A stretch of 35,751 nt of DNA from Candidatus Levyibacteriota bacterium (GTDB lineage: Bacteria; Patescibacteriota; Microgenomatia; Levybacterales; UBA12049). The stretch covers positions 1-35,751 of the forward strand of contig DAIDHK010000002.1 in NCBI GenBank assembly GCA_027459725.1, given 5' to 3'. The notes below the pieces were generated by a model. That model worked only from the letters and a program-made list of their open reading frames with translations, was not told the origin of the DNA and ran no database searches. Positions 28,839-35,751 of this stretch are shown one piece after another (position 1 is the stretch's first letter; every line of letters starts with the position of its first letter). The translations under genes and the position numbers were made by a program.

Positions 28839-30053
28839 TTAATACAAAACCTTGAGGACATAATAAATTTGTGGAAGTATCCCAATTAATGATCCGATTA
28901 ATACCGCGTAAGCAGCCCCAATTATTCCATATTGAGTAACCATAGGAAAGATAAAGACAACAATTGCTAAAAAGTTTATTAGGGTTACTAAAGTAACATA
29001 CTCCTGCTTTTTTAAAGCAAAAAGCAGTGTTGTGGTCAATCCGAATATTCCTCTCATTACAGCAACGAATAGTAGAACTCTCAGTACTGGTACAATAGAA
29101 ATCCAGCTTGAGCCTAGAATAATATTTACTGCAAAAGGAGCAATTATCCACATAAGCAAACTAAATATAACACTTAAAATAACAGTTATTAAAGTTCTTA
29201 TAAACGCTCTTCTTAACCTATGCAGATCATCGGATATTTTTACGTAGACAGGTAATGTCACTTTTGCAAACATATCGAAAAGCTGAATTATAGGGTATAC
29301 TGAGAATCTATAGGCCATTTGATAAAAACCTAGCTGCGTAGCATTTAATAACCTACCTACTACAAAATCGTCAAAATTTAAGAAAAAGTAGTTAAAAACT
29401 CCTGCTAATGTTATCCATTTACCTCTATGGAATATTTTACTAATATACTGCTTATGGATTTTAAACTTGGGTTTTTCTTTAAATATAATAAAAGATATAA
29501 TAACTTCAGCAAATACACTGAATACCTGACCAAAAACTATACTAAGAACGGAGTGAGTAATGAATGCAAGTGAAATAGCTATTATTGCATCTATTAACAA
29601 CAATCCTGTTCGAAAGTAAAATTCCTTATTGAACTGTAGTTCTTTTTGAAAGATAACTTCAGAAGGATTTATAAAACCCCTTAAAAAGGGTACTATACTA
29701 AGTATTAAAATGACGGTTGTTGCTGCGGGCGAATGAAAAAAATTTGCTATAAGAGGCGCAAATAAAAGCAATACCAAACTAATAATTATTCCTCTTCCAA
29801 TAGAGACAATCCATGCACTATCCAGATGAACGCTAATATCGTCTCTCTCCTGGACTAAAAATACATTTACACCAGTCTCTGTTAAAGTCTCGAGCAACGT
29901 TAACATTAGAGATGCAATACCAAATATCCCAAATTGAATAGGAGTTAAAAATCTAGCTAACACCAATATTTTTGCTAAACCTAGAACTTTAGTTACTCCT
30001 TGCAAAGAGACGGTCCAGGATACGCCCCACAAGGTCTGTTTTGTATATCCCAT
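28839..30053 (-). CDS. Polysaccharide flippase (Wzx/MOP superfamily)
   Basis: LWGVSWTVSLQGVTKVLGLAKILVLARFLTPIQFGIFGIA and polytopic topology. Confidence 0.88.
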   Translation of the reverse strand: MGYTKQTLWGVSWTVSLQGVTKVLGLAKILVLARFLTPIQFGIFGIASLMLTLLETLTETGVNVFLVQERDDISVHLDSAWIVSIGRGIIISLVLLLFAPLIANFFHSPAATTVILILSIVPFLRGFINPSEVIFQKELQFNKEFYFRTGLLLIDAIIAISLAFITHSVLSIVFGQVFSVFAEVIISFIIFKEKPKFKIHKQYISKIFHRGKWITLAGVFNYFFLNFDDFVVGRLLNATQLGFYQMAYRFSVYPIIQLFDMFAKVTLPVYVKISDDLHRLRRAFIRTLITVILSVIFSLLMWIIAPFAVNIILGSSWISIVPVLRVLLFVAVMRGIFGLTTTLLFALKKQEYVTLVTLINFLAIVVFIFPMVTQYGIIGAAYAVLIGSLIGILPQIYYVLKVLY

Positions 30054-30065
30054 ATGTTTATTGTA
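30054..30065 (-). promoter_or_regulatory. -10 TACAAT (extended TGATACAAT) then 6 nt to flippase ATG
   Basis: Minus-strand TACAAT 30065-30060, ATG at 30053. Confidence 0.55.
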
Positions 30066-31034
30066 TCAAATAATTGAGCTTAGAGTGCGTTTATCCAAAA
30101 TCTTTTTTAGTAAAGATATTGAACCAAGCACTGTTCCAGCTATAACACAAATATCAGATATTCCTTGTAATAGAGGCAAAATAATTAATGCTTGCACTCC
30201 AAGTACATATCTATAGTTTTTATAAATAGACCATATACAATATATTATAAAGCAAGTCATTATCCATATGAAAAGAAATAAAGAATGATATAAAATCAGA
30301 TAAACTATTAATATGGCTAAAATCAAATAACGTAAGAAAATTAATATCACTTTTACACGGATTATTCCTGCTTCCGCATCTCCAAGCGCGAATCTAAAAA
30401 TCATTTTTATAAATTTAAAGATATTGGTAGGTGGTATCCATTCAACTATCGCTGATTTAACGAATGTTATGTTCTTTTTGTATAATATTAATTTTTTACT
30501 AAATGCATAATCTTCATTATGTGAAAGTTTTTCATCGAATCCACCTAAATCCTCCCAAACTTTTTTTCTAAACGCCATTGATCTTGTAGCAGGCAAGAAG
30601 TTTGCAGGAGCTATTTTATCCGGCATAACCAGAACATACGGAACTTCACATTGCTCAAAAATATTACTGGCCTTACCTCTATAATATCCCGCCACAACTT
30701 CTACGTGTTTATCTATAAATGGTCTAGTTATATTTTTGATCCAATTCTTATCTAGAACACAACCTGCATCTGAGCATAATATAATATTGTTTCTAGAGTT
30801 TTCAATTGCTAAGTTCCTTCCTACAGAACGATTGCCCTTTTTTTGTAATATAATTATCTTAATTTTATGTTCTATTGAGAATTGTTTAATTATACTTAAA
30901 GTCCCATCAGTTGATCCTCCATCAACAATAATAAGTTCATTAGGTAATATGGACTGATTCACAATTGATTCTAAAAAACTTAAGATATTAATTTCTTCAT
31001 TAAAAACCGTGGAGATAAATGTAGTTTTCATCAT
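30066..31034 (-). CDS. GT2 family glycosyltransferase with C-terminal TMs
   Basis: FISTVFNEEINILSFLESIVNQSILPNELIIVDGGSTDGT; ATGA overlap with upstream GT4 (ORF-track start 31046). Confidence 0.9.
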   Translation of the reverse strand: MMKTTFISTVFNEEINILSFLESIVNQSILPNELIIVDGGSTDGTLSIIKQFSIEHKIKIIILQKKGNRSVGRNLAIENSRNNIILCSDAGCVLDKNWIKNITRPFIDKHVEVVAGYYRGKASNIFEQCEVPYVLVMPDKIAPANFLPATRSMAFRKKVWEDLGGFDEKLSHNEDYAFSKKLILYKKNITFVKSAIVEWIPPTNIFKFIKMIFRFALGDAEAGIIRVKVILIFLRYLILAILIVYLILYHSLFLFIWIMTCFIIYCIWSIYKNYRYVLGVQALIILPLLQGISDICVIAGTVLGSISLLKKILDKRTLSSII

Positions 31035-32038
31035 TGCTTTCCCCATAATTGTAAATATAAATCAGAAACTCTTTCCCATGTTTGATCTTTTGCCCAAAGG
31101 AAACCTTGTTCTACTTTTTTCTTTTCCAACTCTGGATTTGCTAAATATTTTTCAATTATAGCTATAATTTCATTATCGCTGTTTACAATAGTAATAAATT
31201 TAGCAAATGGAGTTAATTCCAAATAATCTTTTTTAAGCGGATTATCATATACAGCAATAACAGGACGTTTAGCAATTAATGCTTCTAAAATAGTTAAGTA
31301 TCCAGAAACAAAGGCGTAATGATGATTTATGTAATAACTTTTCGGATCCCTCTTGACACCTATATAATTTACTGATGAATCTATATGTTTTTTTAATAGG
31401 CCTTCCCCTACCACAGTAAGTGTAAACTTTGAGTACCTACTCCTGATAACTTTATATGCTGACAAGTATGTGTTAATCCCTGTGTCGTTACTCAATCTTC
31501 CGATAAAAAAAGCAGAATATTTATTATTAATATTCTTATTCTTTATCATATCAGCGCCACCATACGATATGTAGTCAGGTTTTGTTCCATACCAGCTTTG
31601 AATAAAACTTCCTATGCATATATTGCCTTTAGATAATATTTCGGCCAGTTTTCTTCCCAAAACTGCTCTATTTTTTAAAGGATAGCCCTCATAACCATGA
31701 AAAGTTATGTATACAGGTTTATTAAAATACAATATTTTTAAGGGAAAATACCAGAAAAATATATCGTGACAATGAACCACATCAGAATCTAATATAATTT
31801 TTTTTAATTTCCAAATCTCTTTCCAAATTCTAAATTTTTTAAACCAGTCTTCTTTGCCTTGATTAATTCTTATTATGTTTATTCCATCTAGATTTTCTTC
31901 AGATTTAAACCCATGATTTTCAGTTATTATTGTAACTTGATGCCCGTATGATATTAGATTTTTACTAATCTTATAAACATGCTTTTCTACCCCTCCAATA
32001 TGAGGGTAAAATAAACGAGTAATAAATATAATTTTCAT
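31031..32038 (-). CDS. GT4 family glycosyltransferase
   Basis: ITRLFYPHIGGVEKHVYKISKNLISYGHQVTIIT, YSAFFIGRLSNDTGINTYLSAY, C-terminal EALIAKRPVIA. Confidence 0.9.
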   Translation of the reverse strand: MKIIFITRLFYPHIGGVEKHVYKISKNLISYGHQVTIITENHGFKSEENLDGINIIRINQGKEDWFKKFRIWKEIWKLKKIILDSDVVHCHDIFFWYFPLKILYFNKPVYITFHGYEGYPLKNRAVLGRKLAEILSKGNICIGSFIQSWYGTKPDYISYGGADMIKNKNINNKYSAFFIGRLSNDTGINTYLSAYKVIRSRYSKFTLTVVGEGLLKKHIDSSVNYIGVKRDPKSYYINHHYAFVSGYLTILEALIAKRPVIAVYDNPLKKDYLELTPFAKFITIVNSDNEIIAIIEKYLANPELEKKKVEQGFLWAKDQTWERVSDLYLQLWGKQ

Positions 32039-32050
32039 GTTTATATTATA
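32039..32050 (-). promoter_or_regulatory. -10 TATAAT then 6 nt to GT4 ATG (predicted leaderless)
   Basis: Minus-strand TATAAT 32050-32045, ATG at 32038. Confidence 0.6.
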
Positions 32051-32071
32051 GCTGATTAATTATACTGGTGT

Positions 32072-32083
32072 TATAATTGCTAT
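32072..32083 (+). promoter_or_regulatory. Extended -10 TGTTATAAT then 6 nt to methyltransferase GTG
   Basis: TATAAT 32072-32077, GTG at 32084. Confidence 0.6.
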
Positions 32084-32842
32084 GTGTCCAAATTTTATAG
32101 TTCGCAAAAATATAAATTATATGAAACCTTTCATAAAGACAGAAGATTACAAAAACGTATCATTGACGAGAATAACTTTACATATAAAGAAATATTAAAA
32201 ACTATTCGCCCATACATAAAAACATCTAAAAAAGTCTTAGATATTGGATCTGGAGTTGGAACAATAGATTTTTACTTAGCCTCAAAAGGAATAAATACAA
32301 CAGGAATTGAAATTTCCCAAAAAGCTGTAGCTTTAGCTAAGGTGAATAGTCGTTTTTTAGGACTTGATAAAAAAACAAAATTTATTTCCGCTAATTTTTC
32401 GAATTATAAATCCAAAGAGAAGTTTGATTTAGTTATTCTATCAGAAGTTATTGAACATCTGGAAAATGAAAAAGAGATTTTATTTAAAATAAAAAACTTT
32501 ATGAATAAAAATTCAGTTCTTATAATTACTACACCCTCTCAAAAGGCTCCATTATATAAATTGGGTTTATTAAAACAATTTGATCTTAACGTAGGACACA
32601 TTAGAAGATATACAACAGAGAGTTTGAAGGATTTATTAGAAAAGAATGGCTTTAAAGTCATACATATTAGTAAACATGAAGGCATTTTGCGTAATTTCCT
32701 TTTTACAAACCCAGTTGCCGGAAGACTAGTCCGCATTATACGTTGGCAAATTGGAGACTTAGTCAGTTTCATGGATAACCTCACTATCCCTTTATTAGGA
32801 GAATCAAATATTCATATAATAGCAAAAGTTCTAAAAGACTAA
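32084..32842 (+). CDS. Class I SAM-dependent methyltransferase
   Basis: KKVLDIGSGVGTIDFYLASKG motif I, FDLVILSEVIEHL. Confidence 0.9.
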   Translation: MSKFYSSQKYKLYETFHKDRRLQKRIIDENNFTYKEILKTIRPYIKTSKKVLDIGSGVGTIDFYLASKGINTTGIEISQKAVALAKVNSRFLGLDKKTKFISANFSNYKSKEKFDLVILSEVIEHLENEKEILFKIKNFMNKNSVLIITTPSQKAPLYKLGLLKQFDLNVGHIRRYTTESLKDLLEKNGFKVIHISKHEGILRNFLFTNPVAGRLVRIIRWQIGDLVSFMDNLTIPLLGESNIHIIAKVLKD

Positions 32843-32896
32843 TAACACAATTTTATATGTTAGAGGATAAGTTGTAGATTATATTTTTAATTTAAG

Positions 32897-32970
32897 TGGA
32901 CTTGAGAGGATTCGAACCTCTGACCTTTCGAATGTGAATCGAACGCTCTAACCAGCTGAGCTACAAATCC
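32897..32970 (-). tRNA. tRNA-Val(CAC)
   Basis: GGATTTG/CAAGTCC acceptor, TTCGA-TTCACAT-TCGAA anticodon arm, AGAGGTTCGAATCCTCT T arm, discriminator A. Confidence 0.93.
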
Positions 32971-32982
32971 CGATCAAACAGT

Positions 32983-33011
32983 ATTTTAACAATTTTTCTT
33001 ACGGTTGACAA
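32983..33011 (-). promoter_or_regulatory. tRNA-Val promoter TTGTCA-N17-TAAAAT (extended TGTTAAAAT)
   Basis: -35 33006-33011, -10 32983-32988 on minus strand. Confidence 0.75.
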
Positions 33012-33033
33012 ACGCATGCCTATTCTCGATAAT
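33005..33033 (+). promoter_or_regulatory. lepB promoter TTGACA-N17-GATAAT
   Basis: -35 33005-33010, -10 33028-33033, 6 nt to ATG 33040. Confidence 0.75.
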
Positions 33034-33039
33034 ATGAGA

Positions 33040-33603
33040 ATGGAAATTTTCAAAAAGGTATGGGCGTTCCTGATCGATAGCTTTCAAACAATCCTTCTTG
33101 CGGCTTCTATATTTCTTGTGGTATATCTTTTTATATTTAGACCATTCCAAGTTAGCGGTTTATCTATGTATCCAAATTTTCATGATAAAGAATATATTCT
33201 CACAAGCATTATCTCAATTAAGCTAGCACCACTTAAAAGAGGAGATGTCATTGTGTTTATTGCACCTGACGATCCTTCTAAAGATTATATTAAACGGATA
33301 ATAGGTCTTCCAGGTGATACAATCATGTTGAAAAATGGTAACGTATATGAGAATGGTAAACTATATAATGAGTCTAGTTATCTTAAACCTACCGTCAAAA
33401 CATACGGAGGAGCCTTTCTGAGAGAAGGAGTGACTATAACGGTTCCTCAAGGAAACTATTTCGTTATGGGTGATAATAGGCCAGAAAGCTCAGATTCGAG
33501 AGAATGGGGTTATGTAAGCTTCGGAGCGGTTATCGGTAAATCTTTCTTGGTATATTGGCCAGCTAATAGAATGCAATTTATAACTAACCCATTTAAAAAC
33601 TAA
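33040..33603 (+). CDS. lepB: Signal peptidase I
   Basis: VSGLSMYPNF (Ser), KDYIKRIIGLPGD (Lys), VMGDNRPESSDSREWG; ORF-track start 33016 overlaps the promoter, so ATG 33040 is preferred. Confidence 0.92.
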   Translation: MEIFKKVWAFLIDSFQTILLAASIFLVVYLFIFRPFQVSGLSMYPNFHDKEYILTSIISIKLAPLKRGDVIVFIAPDDPSKDYIKRIIGLPGDTIMLKNGNVYENGKLYNESSYLKPTVKTYGGAFLREGVTITVPQGNYFVMGDNRPESSDSREWGYVSFGAVIGKSFLVYWPANRMQFITNPFKN

Positions 33604-33639
33604 TACGAGCGTGAGAAGTATATACTGATATTTTAAACC

Positions 33640-34455
33640 TTAAGCTTCCAGAAGTATTTTATGAATTTTTTTAACCGCTTCACCTGTCTTCTCCAAATCT
33701 CCTTTTACTTCAATCACAATTCTAGCTAATTTACTAGATTGTTCGATTTTTACTTTGCTAAACTCATATTTTGATTTAATTTCTTCAGCCATTGCATCCT
33801 GTTCTGGAATCCATAATTTATCCTTTGCTTCATGAGGTTCTTTTTTCTGAACTTCACCTTTTATTTTTCTTGCTATCTCTTCGGTTTGACGAACTGTAGC
33901 ATTTTCACGCAGAATTCTCTTAAACACTTCGAGCATCAGTTTCTGATCCCCAAGAGAAATTAAAGGTCGTACATGTCCTTCAGTGATTACACCGGCCACC
34001 AACGCATCCTTAATAGCATCTGGAAGCGACAACAAACGGATAGTATTCGAAACTGCAGGAGCACTTTTGCCAACTCTTTTTGCAACTTCATTTGTACCAA
34101 GACCAAACTCATCAATCAGTCTCTTATATGCAAGTGCCTTTTCGATTGGATTAAGATCTTCACGCTGGACATTCTCTACAATTGCCATTTCTAACATACC
34201 CTGAGGAGTGGTTATTTTTACTACAACGGGAACTCTAGTCAAACCAGCCAAACGTGAAGCTCTCCACCTTCTTTCACCAGCTATTATTTGATAACCTGCG
34301 GGTGTTTGAGCAACTACAATTGGCTGCAAAACACCCTGTTCACGAATTGATTCGACTAAATCAGAAAGGGACTCTTGAGTAATAACTCCCCGAGGTTGCA
34401 AAGGATTAGATTGAAGCTGGTTAATATCTAACTCAATTACGCTATTATTTTCCAT
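33640..34455 (-). CDS. parB: ParB/Spo0J-type chromosome partitioning protein
   Basis: [28 protein letters not shown] and [23 protein letters not shown]. Confidence 0.95.
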   Translation of the reverse strand: MENNSVIELDINQLQSNPLQPRGVITQESLSDLVESIREQGVLQPIVVAQTPAGYQIIAGERRWRASRLAGLTRVPVVVKITTPQGMLEMAIVENVQREDLNPIEKALAYKRLIDEFGLGTNEVAKRVGKSAPAVSNTIRLLSLPDAIKDALVAGVITEGHVRPLISLGDQKLMLEVFKRILRENATVRQTEEIARKIKGEVQKKEPHEAKDKLWIPEQDAMAEEIKSKYEFSKVKIEQSSKLARIVIEVKGDLEKTGEAVKKIHKILLEA

Positions 34456-34699
34456 GAATTATTTGAACTACTTGCTTACCTTTATGTTGTGCAAAATTAA
34501 CGATACCTTGTTTTACAGCGTACAAAGTAAAATCATGACCCATTTTTACTCCCTCTCCAGGGAAGAATTGACTACCGCGTTGCCGAACAATTATATTACC
34601 TGATATTACTTCATCTCCACCATATTTCTTCACGCCCAAACGTTTAGCGATCGAATCTCTATTACCTTTTACTGAACCTTGTGCTTTTGTATGTGCCAT
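34445..34699 (-). CDS. rpmA: 50S ribosomal protein L27
   Basis: [28 protein letters not shown]...[26 protein letters not shown]. Confidence 0.97.
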   Translation of the reverse strand: MAHTKAQGSVKGNRDSIAKRLGVKKYGGDEVISGNIIVRQRGSQFFPGEGVKMGHDFTLYAVKQGIVNFAQHKGKQVVQIIHGK

Positions 34700-34712
34700 A
34701 TTTTATTTTTTC

Positions 34713-34750
34713 TTGTGAAAACTTACTCAGTTTAATCAAATTTTTCACAA
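34713..34750. repeat. Perfect 9-bp inverted repeat TTGTGAAAA-N20-TTTTCACAA
   Basis: Arms 34713-34721 and 34742-34750 in rplU-rpmA gap. Confidence 0.75.
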
Positions 34751-34757
34751 ATGTCAA
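34729..34757 (-). promoter_or_regulatory. Candidate rpmA-parB promoter TTGACA-N17-TAAACT
   Basis: -35 34752-34757, -10 34729-34734 on minus strand. Confidence 0.5.
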
Positions 34758-34762
34758 TAGTT

Positions 34763-35149
34763 TTACTCAGCTTTACCTTTGTTTATGCGAGGTTTGGCTG
34801 TCTTAGTTTCCTTTTCTTCAACTTTCTCTGGTTTTGTATTACCAATACTCATAACTTTGACCTCTGATAAAAACTGTCGATGACCAATGACCTTGCGATA
34901 GCGAACTTTAGATTTAAACTTGGAGACTCTAATCTTATCACCTTTAAGATGAGTTACCACTACAGCTTTAACTGGAACATCTCTTACTAAAGGAGTACCT
35001 AATATTACTTTACCTTCCTGATTCACCAATAAAACTTCAGAGAAAGCAAACTCAGAATTAGGTTCCTGACTGATATGTTCAACTTTCAAAGATTCACCTT
35101 CAGACACTCTATACTGCTTACCACCGGTTCTAATAACTGCGTATTTCAT
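34763..35149 (-). CDS. rplU: 50S ribosomal protein L21
   Basis: MKYAVIRTGGKQYRVSEGESLKVEHI...KSKVRYRKVIGHRQFLSEVKV. Confidence 0.97.
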   Translation of the reverse strand: MKYAVIRTGGKQYRVSEGESLKVEHISQEPNSEFAFSEVLLVNQEGKVILGTPLVRDVPVKAVVVTHLKGDKIRVSKFKSKVRYRKVIGHRQFLSEVKVMSIGNTKPEKVEEKETKTAKPRINKGKAE

Positions 35150-35162
35150 AAATAGTTGCTTA

Positions 35163-35191
35163 ATTATAGCAAATTACTAGCTAATTTCCAA
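35163..35191 (-). promoter_or_regulatory. rplU promoter TTGGAA-N17-TATAAT
   Basis: -35 35186-35191 within rodA 3' end, -10 35163-35168. Confidence 0.6.
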
Positions 35192-35751
35192 GACTTGCTT
35201 ATTACGCGTATTCTTAGCCAGAGCAGTAGCTAAGCCAAGAAGAATACCATTGGCAATAAGAGAGCTGCCTCCAAATGAGACAAATGGTAGAGTTACTCCT
35301 ACAATTGGGACTAACCCTATGTTCATACCAATATTTAAGAAAACATGTATTAAAATAAGGGCGAATGCACCAGATAGAAACAGACGTGCGTATGCATCAT
35401 CTGTAGATTTAAAAAGGATATATATACGATACAATAAAACCAGGTACGTCATAATTATTATTACTCCACCGATAAATCCCAACTCTTCAGTTAGTGTGGC
35501 AAAAATAAAGTCACTATGCCTTTCAGGTAAGAAGCGCAAGCTTGATTGAGTGCCCCCATTTAATCCTTTACCCCACAGCATCCCAGAACCGACTGCTATT
35601 AATGCTTGTATTGAATTATAAGATGCCGCTGTACTTGCTGAGGTTGGATGTAAAAAGGTCAAGATACGCTCTCGCTGATAGTCATGTAGTCTAGACCAAA
35701 AAAGCGGCAAGGCAACCAGTACTGGTAAACTTGCGAGCAAAAACCACCGCA
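35177..35751 (-). CDS. rodA: RodA/FtsW-family SEDS protein, C-terminal part (continues beyond window)
   Basis: RERILTFLHP, SIQALIAVGSGMLWGKGLNGGTQSSLRFLPERHSDFIFATLTEELGFIG, VPIVGVTLPFVSFGGSSL; frame open to window edge. Confidence 0.93.
   Translation of the reverse strand, partial: RWFLLASLPVLVALPLFWSRLHDYQRERILTFLHPTSASTAASYNSIQALIAVGSGMLWGKGLNGGTQSSLRFLPERHSDFIFATLTEELGFIGGVIIIMTYLVLLYRIYILFKSTDDAYARLFLSGAFALILIHVFLNIGMNIGLVPIVGVTLPFVSFGGSSLIANGILLGLATALAKNTRNKQVLEIS

Noticed and set aside
28825-29151. Minus-strand 108-aa Cys/Tyr-rich ORF overlapping the flippase
   Set aside because: Alternative frame of the flippase gene; composition typical of a frame-shifted AT-rich TM gene.
33016-33039. 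Upstream ATG (MPILDNMR) as lepB start
   Set aside because: It lies inside the TTGACA-N17-GATAAT promoter; the in-frame ATG 33040 fits the transcription start.

Overview
AT-rich bacterial chromosomal window. The gene content suggests a Patescibacteria/CPR-like (Microgenomates-type) organism, but that lineage call is inference. TGA is used as a normal stop, so this is standard code 11. From left to right it contains: tRNA-Gly(CCC); tRNA-Asp(GTC) followed by a LysM membrane protein; polX; lemA-htpX; a small winged-helix-like ORF; a tightly overlapping operon murT-gatD-NUDIX-gatC-histidine phosphatase-gatA-gatB-degenerate GGDEF; dnaE; a complete F-type ATP synthase operon atpBEFHAGDC; tRNA-Thr(CGT); a membrane-anchored Ig-like protein; a ~9 kb minus-strand surface-glycan cluster (polymerase-like, GT39-like, GT2, GT2-GT39 fusion, flippase, GT2, GT4); a divergent methyltransferase; tRNA-Val(CAC) divergent from lepB; then rodA(partial)-rplU-rpmA-parB on the minus strand. 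The most interesting non-gene signals are: (i) a repeated -10 box/exactly 6 nt/start codon arrangement at six genes, predicting leaderless mRNAs; (ii) overlapping -35 hexamers shared by divergent tRNA-Val and lepB promoters; (iii) an identical extended -10 (TGTTAAAAT) at three tRNA genes; (iv) an ORF-track-missed 44-aa membrane peptide inside the glycan cluster; (v) a hairpin between atpE and atpF and an inverted repeat over an rpmA-parB promoter. No CRISPR array, rRNA or intact mobile element was seen.
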